A DNA stretch of 33,330 nucleotides from Pseudacidobacterium sp036264445. Its GTDB lineage: Bacteria > Acidobacteriota > Terriglobia > Terriglobales > Acidobacteriaceae. Positions 5,868-13,881 of this stretch are shown here, one piece after another (the stretch's first letter is position 1; every line of letters begins with the position of its first letter). The translations under genes were made by a program, and so were the position numbers. The stretch covers positions 1 to 33,330 of the forward strand of contig DATAQW010000092.1 of assembly GCA_036264445.1 (NCBI GenBank). The letters run 5' to 3'. Below the pieces are notes generated by a model. The model saw nothing but the letters and a program-made list of their open reading frames with translations. It was not told the origin of the DNA and ran no database searches.

Positions 5868-6614
5868 ATGATTCGATCGCTGAACCTGCTCTGCCTCGCA
5901 ACCCTGATGGCTTTTACCGCAACTGCACAAGATGCGCAACCAACGCCATTGTCGTACGACTGCTACCGCACAACGACGCCCATCCGCATTGACGGCAAGC
6001 TCGATGACCCGGCCTGGAAAAAGGCGCCGTGGACCACGGACTTCGCCGATATTGAAGGGGCAGCCAAACCGACGCCGCGTTTCCGCACGCGCATGAAGAT
6101 GCTCTGGGATGATAAGTACCTCTACATCGGTGCTGAGTTAGAGGAGCCCAATGTAACCGCTACGCTGCGCGAGCATGATTCCGTCATCTTTCACGATAAC
6201 GACTTCGAGGTCTTCATCAAACCGCTTCCGGAAACGGAAAGCTACTATGAGTTTGAGATCAACGCATTCAACACTGGTTGGGACCTTTTCCTGAACAAGC
6301 CTTATAACCAGGGAGGCAAAGCCGACAACAGCTGGGACATTGCTGGACTGAAGACTGCTGTCGCCGTGCGGGGAACCGTCAACAATCCCAACGACACAGA
6401 CCAGGGGTGGACGGTTGAGATCGCCTATCCACTGGATGCTTTCAATTCACGCCAGAACGTTCCGCCCCCGCAGCCGGGGACAGTGTGGCGCGTTAACTTC
6501 AGCCGCGTGGAATGGAAGGCAGGTCAGCCGAAGGAAGACAACTGGGTCTGGTCACCACAGGGTGTCATCAACATGCACATCCCAGAGCGCTGGGGTTATC
6601 TGCATTTCAAGTAG
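5868..6614 (+). CDS. Secreted carbohydrate-binding CBM9-like protein
   Basis: The 248-aa protein starts at ATG 5868 with a clear signal peptide (basic MIRSLNLL, hydrophobic core, cleavage near TATAQD). The rest matches the CBM9-like/DOMON-type beta-sandwich: IRIDGKLDDPAWKKAPW near the start, MLWDDKYLYIGAELEEPNV, FHDNDFEVFIKP, YYEFEINAFNTGWDLF and WTVEIAYPLDAF, ending ERWGYLHF. This family occurs alone or attached to glycoside hydrolases and binds sugars or related ligands; here no catalytic domain is attached. The frame opens upstream at GTG 5811, but that would bury the signal peptide behind 19 polar residues. It is divergent from rpsU. Confidence 0.8.
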   Translation: MIRSLNLLCLATLMAFTATAQDAQPTPLSYDCYRTTTPIRIDGKLDDPAWKKAPWTTDFADIEGAAKPTPRFRTRMKMLWDDKYLYIGAELEEPNVTATLREHDSVIFHDNDFEVFIKPLPETESYYEFEINAFNTGWDLFLNKPYNQGGKADNSWDIAGLKTAVAVRGTVNNPNDTDQGWTVEIAYPLDAFNSRQNVPPPQPGTVWRVNFSRVEWKAGQPKEDNWVWSPQGVINMHIPERWGYLHFK

Positions 6615-6628
6615 AAGGCTCTTTGGTT

Positions 6629-6643
6629 CAGCGCACAGCGCTG
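6629..6643 (+). terminator. Short hairpin after the CBM9-like gene
   Basis: CAGCGC and GCGCTG pair across a three-base loop 14 bases after the stop codon. No T tract follows, so termination is only a possibility. Confidence 0.3.
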
Positions 6644-6696
6644 CATATATCCTGCCCCTTCGTGGAGGCCGAACCAGGTCTGGGTCGAGGCTGCCC

Positions 6697-6727
6697 TTGC
6701 CCAACAATCCACGCCCCGCTCTACACT
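6697..6727 (+). promoter_or_regulatory. Possible promoter of the gamma-carbonic anhydrase gene
   Basis: TTGCCC (6697-6702) and TACACT (6722-6727) resemble -35 and -10 boxes. The spacer is 19 bases, longer than ideal, and the predicted start would lie about 20 bases before the ATG at 6753. Confidence 0.3.
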
Positions 6728-6752
6728 GGAATGAGCAGAGGAAAGTGCCGTT

Positions 6753-7277
6753 ATGATCCGTTCCTATCAGGGGCATACGCCCGTTATTCCAGAGAACTGT
6801 TATATCGACGTCTCGGCGCAAGTGCTGGGGGATGTTGTTCTCGGCGAGCACTCAAGCGTGTGGATGAATGCCGTAGTACGCGGCGACGTGAACTCGATCC
6901 GTGTGGGTGCTCATTCGAATATTCAAGACTGTGCTGTTCTGCACGGCATGCGCTATGTGTATCCGGTGATTGTGGGCGATTACGTAACCATCGGTCACAA
7001 CTCGACTGTGCATGGCTGCGTGGTTGACGATGCATGCCTGATTGGCATTGGAGCGGTGATTCTGAATAACGCGCGCATCGGGGAAGGGTCGATCATTGCT
7101 GCTGGAGCCGTGATTCCGGAACATACTGTTATTCCGCCGAAGTCACTGGTGGCTGGTGTTCCCGGGAAGGTGCGGCGTGAGCTGACATCGGATGACCGCG
7201 ATCTGATTCTGAAATATGCCAACAACTATCTCGATTACACCAAGATTTATCTGGAAGAGCAGAAAAACTGGAAGTGA
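6753..7277 (+). CDS. Gamma-carbonic anhydrase family protein (left-handed beta-helix)
   Basis: The 174-aa protein is built of hexapeptide repeats that fold as a left-handed beta-helix and trimerise. The three zinc ligands of gamma-carbonic anhydrases are in place: H64 (AVLHG), H82 and H87 (GHNSTVHG), with the family RGDV motif at 43-46. The C-terminal amphipathic helix (DRDLILKYANNYLDYTKIYLEE) is typical. It is the YrdA/CaiE-like length, lacking the acidic loop of the archaeal Cam enzyme, so CO2 hydration is plausible but not certain; many relatives have weak or unknown activity. It begins a long co-directional run with hisS 110 bases downstream. Confidence 0.88.
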   Translation: MIRSYQGHTPVIPENCYIDVSAQVLGDVVLGEHSSVWMNAVVRGDVNSIRVGAHSNIQDCAVLHGMRYVYPVIVGDYVTIGHNSTVHGCVVDDACLIGIGAVILNNARIGEGSIIAAGAVIPEHTVIPPKSLVAGVPGKVRRELTSDDRDLILKYANNYLDYTKIYLEEQKNWK

Positions 7278-7316
7278 GTTGAAAATACTGTTTCTGCTCG
7301 GTAGATGTGCTGCTAT

Positions 7317-7343
7317 CCCGCCCTTCGCTGCGCGAAGGATGGG
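7317..7343. repeat. Short palindromic intergenic element
   Basis: CCTTCGC (7322-7328) pairs with GCGAAGG (7332-7338) over a 3-base loop, and CCC (7317-7319) pairs with GGG (7341-7343). The CGAAGGATGGGTGCCC wording at the right side resembles a dispersed palindrome I recall from acidobacterial genomes. It lies between the carbonic anhydrase gene and hisS and could also end transcription of the former. Confidence 0.5.
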
Positions 7344-7387
7344 TGCCCGACAGCCTGTTAATCTAAAGGCTAGGCCAATCCACAGTA

Positions 7388-8671
7388 ATGAGCACATTGA
7401 AAGCCGTTCGCGGCACGCGGGATTTACTGCCGCCTGAAACTGAACTCTGGAACAAAGTTGAAGCCACCGCGCGGCGCGTCTTTGCGCGCTACAACTTTGG
7501 CGAAATCCGCACGCCCATTTTTGAAGATACGCAGCTGTTTGCGCGTGGTGTAGGTGAAGAGACCGACATCGTCTCGAAAGAGATGTACACGTGGGAGGAC
7601 CGCGCTCGAGCGCAGTCAGAGAAATCGCAGTCGCTCACACTCCGGCCTGAAAATACGGCAGGCGTTGTTCGCGCCTATATCGAGCACAAACTGGGGGAAA
7701 CCGGGCTGCTGCAGAAACTCTTCTATATCGGGCCGCAGTTCCGGCGCGAACGTCCACAGAAGGGCCGTTACCGCCAGTTCTATCAGATTGGAGCCGAGGT
7801 GATCGGGCCACCGAGCGCGGGTTCAGAGTCGCCGCTGCGTGACGCGGAAGTGCTGGAAATGCTGGCCACGCTGCTTGATGAGTTGGGCATCACAGGATGG
7901 CGTCTCGAAATTAACTCCGTTGGGTCGGCTACGGATCGACCGCGCTACGTTGCCGCGCTGCGCGAGGCGCTTGCGCCGGTCAAGCACCTGATGAGTGCTG
8001 ACAATCAGCGCCGCGCAGAAACCAATCCTTTGCGCGTTCTTGATTCCAAGGACCCGAACGATCAGGAGATCGTCGAGAAGCTGCCCAGGATCGCTGATTA
8101 TCTCGATGAAGATTCGAAGGCGCACTTTGCCGCTGTCTGTGCAGCACTCGATGCCTGCGGCGTGAAGTATGAGGTGAACCCGAGATTGGTGCGCGGGCTC
8201 GATTACTACACGCGTACGACCTTTGAATTCACGCACGACGGCCTGGGCGCGCAGAATGCGCTGCTGGGCGGCGGGCGTTATGACGGTTTGTCGGAATTGA
8301 TTGGAGGGCCGAAGGCTCCGGGCATTGGCTTCGCAATGGGTGCCGACCGGCTCATCCTGACCCTTGAAGCTCAGGCTGCGCGGCAGGCTGTTCTGGCAGA
8401 CGCATATATCGCGCCTCTGGACGAGACACTAAATCCTGCGGCGCTTGAATTAGCGCGCGAATTGCGCCATGCTGACTTGCGGATCGAGCTAGGCGACGGG
8501 TCGTTCCGTTTGAAGAAATCATTCGAGATTGGGAACAAGCTGGCGCGCAAGATCGTGCTATTGGGCGAAGACGAACTGCAATCCGGTATCTTGACTGTGA
8601 AGGACTTTGCTTCGCAGGAGCAGACTAAAATTCCGCGCGCAGAACTGGCATCTGTACTGGGAACAAAGTGA
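7388..8671 (+). CDS. hisS: Histidine--tRNA ligase
   Basis: This class II synthetase charges tRNA-His. The 427-aa length is normal for the bacterial enzyme. Motif 1 region AVRGTRDLLPPE, motif 2 (LRPENTAGVVRAYIEH and FRRERPQKGRYRQFYQIG), the histidine-binding loop VRGLDYYTRTTFEF and motif 3 (GGGRYDGL, GFAMGADRL) are all visible, followed by a C-terminal anticodon-binding domain ending near PRAELASVLG. The ATG at 7388 has no strong ribosome-binding site, but the family starts close to here. aspS follows, a common arrangement. Confidence 0.95.
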   Translation: MSTLKAVRGTRDLLPPETELWNKVEATARRVFARYNFGEIRTPIFEDTQLFARGVGEETDIVSKEMYTWEDRARAQSEKSQSLTLRPENTAGVVRAYIEHKLGETGLLQKLFYIGPQFRRERPQKGRYRQFYQIGAEVIGPPSAGSESPLRDAEVLEMLATLLDELGITGWRLEINSVGSATDRPRYVAALREALAPVKHLMSADNQRRAETNPLRVLDSKDPNDQEIVEKLPRIADYLDEDSKAHFAAVCAALDACGVKYEVNPRLVRGLDYYTRTTFEFTHDGLGAQNALLGGGRYDGLSELIGGPKAPGIGFAMGADRLILTLEAQAARQAVLADAYIAPLDETLNPAALELARELRHADLRIELGDGSFRLKKSFEIGNKLARKIVLLGEDELQSGILTVKDFASQEQTKIPRAELASVLGTK

Positions 8672-8676
8672 AAACA

Positions 8677-8721
8677 GATCCTTTCGACTGCGTTTCCTTC
8701 AGTCACTCCGCTCAGGATGAC
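8677..8721. repeat. Dispersed intergenic repeat of the CATCCTGAG...AAGGATC type
   Basis: Read on the minus strand this begins GTCATCCTGAGCGGAGTGAC and ends in AAAGGATC, a wording I recognise from a short intergenic repeat common in several bacterial phyla including Acidobacteriota. Its ends carry short complementary pentamers (ATCCT at 8678-8682, AGGAT at 8714-8718). It fills the hisS-aspS gap. Confidence 0.6.
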
Positions 8722-8780
8722 AAACCATTTTTATGACTGGCGTGACAGCGGTTGCGCTCTCAAGAACTAAGGAAGATACT

Positions 8781-10652
8781 TTGCTGGATTTTTTAGGAAC
8801 ACTTGAACGCACACACACCTGTGGAGAGCTTCGCGCTGAAGACGCGGGCAAATCTGTTGTTCTGCTGGGATGGGTCAACCGTCGCCGCGACCATGGCAAT
8901 CTTATCTTTCTCGACTTGCGCGACCGCTATGGCATCTCACAGGTAGTTCTCGACAAAGACCTGAGTCCTGCCGGTCACGCGAAAGCGGAGCAGGCGCGGC
9001 CAGAATATGTTGCCGCGGCCATTGGCAAAGTACGGCTGCGCGGCAAGGATGTTATCAATCCCAAGATGGCGACCGGCGAGATAGAAGTTGTTGCCGATGA
9101 GATTCGCATCCTCAATGATGCGAAGGTTCCGCCGTTCTCTCCTGCAGAGGATGCTATTGGCAATGAAGAAGTGCGTCTGAAGTACCGCTATCTCGATCTG
9201 CGTCGCGCTGAGATGCAGCACAACTTTGAAGTGCGTCACAAGGTCACGCTGGCGGTGCGCGAATATCTTTCTCGGCAGAATTTTTTCGAGATTGAAACGC
9301 CGTTTATGACGCGCTCGACTCCCGAAGGCGCGCGCGATTACCTTGTCCCAAGCCGTGTGCACGCGGGCAATTTTTATGCGCTCCCGCAGTCGCCACAGCT
9401 GTTCAAACAGATTCTGATGATCTCCGGTTTCGACCGCTATTTTCAGATTGCGCGCTGTTTCCGTGATGAAGACCTGCGCGCTGACCGCCAGCCGGAGTTC
9501 ACGCAGATCGACCTTGAGATGAGCTTCCCGCAACAGGAAACGATCTTCCGCATCGTGGAAGGATTTTTGGCTTCGGCGTTTGCTGCTGTTGGCATTACTC
9601 TGCCGACACCGTTTCCGCAGCTTACCTATGACGACGCGATGCGGCAGTTTGGTATCGACAAGCCCGATCTCCGCCTGCCCGGATTGACAGATGTAAAGTC
9701 GGCATTCACGGAAAACGATCTGGCCACGCTGGCGATTGATCCTTCATTGCCTGTCGTTGCGCTGCGGATTCCAAAGGTCGGAGAACTTTCCCGCAAAGAG
9801 CGCGACGATAATCGCCCGCTCTTTGACACCCGGAAGGGCGCGAAATATATCGACGACCTTAAGCGCCTGGAAAAGTCTTTTCCAGACTCAGTTGTCAAAT
9901 TGCGTGAACTGACCAAAGCAGAAGAGGGCGATCTGCTTATCATCGTCGCAGGAGACGCAGCCACGCACATTCAAGCCAGCGACACGAAGTTTGAAGGACG
10001 GCTCTCTGAACGCGAAATTGCAATTTATTCGGCGGCAGGAAACTTCCGCGTCGATCTGGCGAAGAAATACGCGGACCGTCACGGTGCATTTGCGGTTACG
10101 GAACAGGTTGTCGGATCACCGGAGCGCAATACAGGTGCCGTAGACGGCTCGGCCGCATTCCGGCCCATCTGGGTCACCGATTTCCCCATGTTCGAGCACG
10201 ACACGGAAACCGGAAAGTGGATGCCCGCGCACCACCCCTTCACTTCGCCGCATGAAGAGGACATGGATAGGCTTGTCTCCGATCCGGCATCGGTCCGCGC
10301 GCGCTATTACGATCTTGCAATGAATGGACTTGAACTTGGCTCCGGCTCAATCCGTATTCATCGCCAGGATGTCCAGCAGCAAATCTTCCGGGCGCTCGGC
10401 ATGTCTGAGGAAGAAGCAAAAGAACGCTTTGGGTTCTTTCTGGAAGCGTTGCAGTATGGCACGCCACCACACGGCGGTATTGCGCTTGGGCTGGATCGCC
10501 TTGTGATGATCCTCGCCGGAGCAAATAGTCTGCGTGAAGTCATTGCCTTCCCCAAGACGGCCAAGGCCATCGACCTGATGGTCGATGCGCCGACCCCGGT
10601 CAGCGATTCGCAACTGAAAGAGTTACATATCCGCACAGTGCTGAAGTCATAA
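8781..10652 (+). CDS. aspS: Aspartate--tRNA ligase
   Basis: This class II synthetase charges tRNA-Asp and possibly also tRNA-Asn, if the organism uses transamidation. The N-terminal OB-fold (VVLLGWVNRRRDHGNLIFLDLRDRYG), motif 1 region (REYLSRQNFFEIETPFMTRSTPEGARDYLVPSR), QSPQLFKQ, motif 2 (CFRDEDLRADRQPEFTQID), the bacterial GAD insertion and motif 3 (GIALGLDRLVMIL) are all present. I prefer TTG at 8781: AAGGA lies seven bases upstream and the protein then begins LDFLGTLERTHTCGELR like its relatives. An ATG at 8733 would add 16 residues without a ribosome-binding site. A strong terminator follows. Confidence 0.95.
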   Translation: MLDFLGTLERTHTCGELRAEDAGKSVVLLGWVNRRRDHGNLIFLDLRDRYGISQVVLDKDLSPAGHAKAEQARPEYVAAAIGKVRLRGKDVINPKMATGEIEVVADEIRILNDAKVPPFSPAEDAIGNEEVRLKYRYLDLRRAEMQHNFEVRHKVTLAVREYLSRQNFFEIETPFMTRSTPEGARDYLVPSRVHAGNFYALPQSPQLFKQILMISGFDRYFQIARCFRDEDLRADRQPEFTQIDLEMSFPQQETIFRIVEGFLASAFAAVGITLPTPFPQLTYDDAMRQFGIDKPDLRLPGLTDVKSAFTENDLATLAIDPSLPVVALRIPKVGELSRKERDDNRPLFDTRKGAKYIDDLKRLEKSFPDSVVKLRELTKAEEGDLLIIVAGDAATHIQASDTKFEGRLSEREIAIYSAAGNFRVDLAKKYADRHGAFAVTEQVVGSPERNTGAVDGSAAFRPIWVTDFPMFEHDTETGKWMPAHHPFTSPHEEDMDRLVSDPASVRARYYDLAMNGLELGSGSIRIHRQDVQQQIFRALGMSEEEAKERFGFFLEALQYGTPPHGGIALGLDRLVMILAGANSLREVIAFPKTAKAIDLMVDAPTPVSDSQLKELHIRTVLKS

Positions 10653-10673
10653 AATCAACAGGGAAACTGTTAG

Positions 10674-10710
10674 CAGCGCACCGCAAGAACGGTGCGCTGA
10701 TTTATTTCCT
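10674..10710 (+). terminator. Rho-independent terminator of aspS
   Basis: CAGCGCACCG (10674-10683) and CGGTGCGCTG (10690-10699) form a perfect 10-bp stem with a 6-base loop, followed by an A and then TTTATTTC. It lies 22 bases after the aspS stop and separates it from the amidase gene. Confidence 0.85.
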
Positions 10711-10776
10711 GTCCCATCCCGAAAAAAGCTGCCGTATACTGCCGTTTCCACCTCCTTAGGGAAAGTAGGCACCATC

Positions 10777-12645
10777 ATGGCGCTTAACCGTCGCGCATTC
10801 CTGTCCACTTGCGGCCAGTTTGGCCTTGCATCCACTCTTTTTCCAGGCGCGCTCTATACGCTGGCAGCGCAGGCGCAAACATCTGCTGCTCAGCCGGCAA
10901 AGATTACCCCGGAGATGATTGATCAGGCCGCTGTGCTTGCGGGAATAACGATCGCTCCTGAACAGAAACAAATGATGCTTGATGGATTGAATGATCAGCG
11001 CAAGGGATACGATGCAATTCGCAAACTCCATCTGCCGAACAGCGTACCGCCCGCGTATGTCTTTGATCCGCTACCTCCGGGCGCGAAGATCAATACGGAA
11101 AAGCGTGAGCCGCGCTACAGCCATGCTCCTGCTGTTGCCACTGTTCCTGCGAATCTCGAAGACCTGGCATTCGCCTCTGTTGTAAAACTAGCTGATCTGG
11201 CGCAGCGCAGGAAGATTTCGTCCACGAACCTGACGGAGATGTATATTACGCGGCTTAAACGCTATGATCCGCTGCTGCACTTCGTCATCACCATAACGGA
11301 AGAACGCGCGCTTGCGCAGGCCAGAGAAGCCGACGCTGAAATTGCAGCAGGCAAATATCGCGGACCGCTCCACGGACTGCCTTGGGGCGCGAAAGACCTG
11401 CTTGCCGTGAAAGGATATCCGACGACCTGGGGCGCAGGGGGATTTGAGAAGCAAGCATTCGATGAAGACGCCGCCGTCGTCAAGCGTCTCGATGCAGCGG
11501 GTGCTGTGCTCATTGCCAAAACGACACTCGGCGCGCTTGCAATGGGCGATAAATGGTTCGGTGGACGCACGCGGAATCCATGGAACCCGAAGCAAGGCTC
11601 CAGTGGTTCTTCTGCCGGATCGGCTTCGTCTACAGCCGCAGGCTGCGTGGCATTCGCCATCGGGTCGGAGACGCTGGGATCCATCTCATCGCCATCCACA
11701 CGCTGCGGAACCACAGGGCTACGGCCCACATTCGGCTTCGTCCCGCGCACGGGAGCAATGGCCTTGAGCTGGACGATGGATAAGCTTGGCCCGATTTGCC
11801 GCGCTGTGGAAGATTGCGCGATTGTGATGCAAGCCATTTATGGCCCTGATGGAGAGGACCTGGCCGTGCGCGATGCCGCTTTTAACTGGGATACGGAGTT
11901 CGACTGGAAAACGCTGCGTGTGGGATATCTCAGGAAATCGTTCGAGCCAGAAAAGGAACCTGAAACGCCGGAAGAAAAACCTTCGAATGCGTTGACGGAA
12001 GAGGAAAAGAAGAAGCGCGAAAAACAGCAGCGGGACAGGGACGCAGCCCGCGCGCGTCGCGCATACGACCGCAAATATGATTTGGCGGCGCTGGACAAAT
12101 TGCATGCAATGAACGTAACTCCCGTCCCGCTTGATCTGCCTGATCTTCCATACGACGCGATGACTCCTTTGCTGACAGCCGAAGCCGCTGCGGCTTTCGA
12201 CGATCTAACGATGAGCGGACGCGACAAGCTCTTGACCGAACAGGGCGCCGACGACTGGCCGAATCTCTTCCGCGTTTCCCGCTTTTATCCCGCGGTCGAA
12301 TATATTCAGGCAAACCGCGCGCGCACACTGGCAATTCGCCAGGTTTCCAGGCTATTCGAGCAAGTTGACATCATCATTGCCTCCACCAACAGCGAGCAGC
12401 TTCCCGTCACCAACCTCACCGGACATCCCGCTGTCATCGTGCCGAACGGTATTCGTGGCAATGATGCCCCGACGCCTCCAAGCGTTGACACGGGAGAAGA
12501 CGACACAATCGGCGGTCCCGGCACTCCAGTAAGCCTCACGTTTCTCGGCGGTCATTATCAGGACGCGAAGCTCTGCGCTTTCGCCAAGGCGTATCAGGAT
12601 GCGACAGGCTTTCATAAGCAACATCCAAAGCTGGCTGGCAGCTAA
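10777..12645 (+). CDS. Tat-exported amidase-signature hydrolase
   Basis: The 622-aa protein begins with a twin-arginine signal (NRRAFLSTCG, then a hydrophobic stretch to about residue 33), predicting folded export. Residues about 40-105 (ITPEMIDQAAVLAGITIAPE... PAYVFDPLPPG) resemble the helical GatC/AtzG-type segment. The amidase-signature core follows, with catalytic Lys at about K206 (PWGAKD), the glycine/serine loop GSSGSSAGS near 280-290, and GSETLGSISSPS carrying the nucleophile serine. A strongly charged insertion rich in Glu, Lys and Arg at about 387-430 is not standard. These enzymes hydrolyse amides; the substrate cannot be read from the sequence. It cannot be GatA of the tRNA amidotransferase because it is exported and lacks gatB/gatC neighbours. 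Confidence 0.85.
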   Translation: MALNRRAFLSTCGQFGLASTLFPGALYTLAAQAQTSAAQPAKITPEMIDQAAVLAGITIAPEQKQMMLDGLNDQRKGYDAIRKLHLPNSVPPAYVFDPLPPGAKINTEKREPRYSHAPAVATVPANLEDLAFASVVKLADLAQRRKISSTNLTEMYITRLKRYDPLLHFVITITEERALAQAREADAEIAAGKYRGPLHGLPWGAKDLLAVKGYPTTWGAGGFEKQAFDEDAAVVKRLDAAGAVLIAKTTLGALAMGDKWFGGRTRNPWNPKQGSSGSSAGSASSTAAGCVAFAIGSETLGSISSPSTRCGTTGLRPTFGFVPRTGAMALSWTMDKLGPICRAVEDCAIVMQAIYGPDGEDLAVRDAAFNWDTEFDWKTLRVGYLRKSFEPEKEPETPEEKPSNALTEEEKKKREKQQRDRDAARARRAYDRKYDLAALDKLHAMNVTPVPLDLPDLPYDAMTPLLTAEAAAAFDDLTMSGRDKLLTEQGADDWPNLFRVSRFYPAVEYIQANRARTLAIRQVSRLFEQVDIIIASTNSEQLPVTNLTGHPAVIVPNGIRGNDAPTPPSVDTGEDDTIGGPGTPVSLTFLGGHYQDAKLCAFAKAYQDATGFHKQHPKLAGS

Positions 12646-12797
12646 AGAGCGGTCAGCGCTTCGCGTTAGCACGCCTTCAGCGTGTCAGCTAAAAAAGCAG
12701 TTGGTCCAAAGTTATCCGCTTTTTGCCTATCCGAACTTCAGCTGACTCGCCTTTTGTGCCGAAGACGCGCTGACCACTTTTTCGCTACTCTTAAACC

Positions 12798-13580
12798 GTG
12801 GCCCTCGTAACAGTTGAACACCTATGCAAAAGCTATCCGCGGCGTGAGGGATTGCGCAGTGAACAGGCGCTGGTTGTCGACGATGTTTCGTTTGTAATTG
12901 AGCGCGGAGAGACGCTTGGGCTGGTCGGCGAGTCTGGATCGGGCAAAAGCACGATTGCCCGCATGGTGCTTGGGCTGATTGAGCCATCGTCCGGTTGCGT
13001 CACATTCGATGGGAGACCCATTACCGGCGCATCACAACGCAACCTGCAACTGCTCCGCAGGCGCATGCAGCCTGTCTTCCAGGACCCGTTTGCTGCGCTT
13101 AATCCGCGCATGCGCGTTGCCGAGATCGTCGCTGAACCGCTGGTAATTCACCGGTCAGTTCCTAAAAAAGATATGCGGGCAAAATCTGCAGAGTTGCTGC
13201 GCTCCGTGGGGCTGGATGAATCTGCGCTCCATCGTTATCCGCATGAATTTTCCGGAGGACAGCGGCAGCGCATCAACATTGCACGCGCTTTGGCGCTGCG
13301 GCCTGAGATGCTGGTGCTCGATGAGCCGGTATCGGCGCTTGACGTGAGCGTAGGCGCACAGATCGTCAACCTGCTGCGCGATTTGCAACGGGATTTTCAG
13401 CTGACTTATCTGTTTATCTCGCACTCAATGCCGCTTGTGCGCTATCTCTCGACCAACATCGCCGTACTGCGGGGAGGACGACTCGTCGAATTGGGACTGC
13501 GTGATGCAGTCTGCGACGCTCCGCAGGAAGAGTACACGCGGAGTCTTATTTCCGCCACACCTGAATTGAAACCGGCCTGA
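12798..13580 (+). CDS. Oligopeptide/dipeptide-type ABC transporter ATP-binding protein
   Basis: The 260-aa protein, starting at GTG, is a complete ABC ATPase of the DppF/OppF type: Walker A GESGSGKST (44-52), Q-loop in VFQDPFAALNPRMRV, signature FSGGQRQR (about 150), Walker B LVLDEP (about 172), D-loop SALDVS and switch histidine in FISHS. VFQDPFAALNPRM is characteristic of the peptide/nickel importer branch. No permease, binding protein or second ATPase is adjacent, so its partners must be encoded elsewhere, or it is an isolated remnant. The 152 bases upstream hold short dyads but no gene. Confidence 0.88.
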   Translation: MALVTVEHLCKSYPRREGLRSEQALVVDDVSFVIERGETLGLVGESGSGKSTIARMVLGLIEPSSGCVTFDGRPITGASQRNLQLLRRRMQPVFQDPFAALNPRMRVAEIVAEPLVIHRSVPKKDMRAKSAELLRSVGLDESALHRYPHEFSGGQRQRINIARALALRPEMLVLDEPVSALDVSVGAQIVNLLRDLQRDFQLTYLFISHSMPLVRYLSTNIAVLRGGRLVELGLRDAVCDAPQEEYTRSLISATPELKPA

Positions 13581-13620
13581 TAATAACTCCGATCTGAGAA
13601 AATACGGACGGTATCATGTC

Positions 13621-13881
13621 ATGACGCTGCCTGTAATCAACACCATTGGACTGATCGCTGCTTTTTCTACGACAACTGCCTTCGTACCGCAGCTCATTCG
13701 CGTCTGGCGATTGAAGAGCGCACGAGATATCTCGCTGTATATGTTTCTGCTCTTCTCGTTTGGCGAGACGATGTGGCTGATATACGGGCTGCTGATTCAT
13801 TCTCCGCCGGTAATTTGGGCAAATGTGGTTACGCTGGGCCTGGCACTGGCAATACTCGTCTTAAAGCTCAGATATGAATGA
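13621..13881 (+). CDS. SemiSWEET-type sugar transporter (PQ-loop, three-helix)
   Basis: The 86-aa membrane protein has three predicted helices (about 5-24, 38-58, 62-82) and the PQ motif at P23-Q24 followed by the basic VWRLKSARDIS loop, the hallmark of bacterial SemiSWEETs. These dimerise to form a sugar uniporter equivalent to half a eukaryotic SWEET. FSFGETMWLIYGLLIH in helix 2 is also typical. It lies 40 bases after the ABC ATPase and its last 8 bases overlap the gluQ start, which suggests translational coupling. The substrate is not deducible. Confidence 0.85.
   Translation: MTLPVINTIGLIAAFSTTTAFVPQLIRVWRLKSARDISLYMFLLFSFGETMWLIYGLLIHSPPVIWANVVTLGLALAILVLKLRYE

Noticed and set aside
12651..12775. 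9-bp inverted repeat GGTCAGCGC/GCGCTGACC around the gap before the ABC ATPase gene
   Set aside because: The arms are 107 bases apart and short; with no further symmetry this may be chance, although the gap also holds a small CACGC/GCGTG hairpin.
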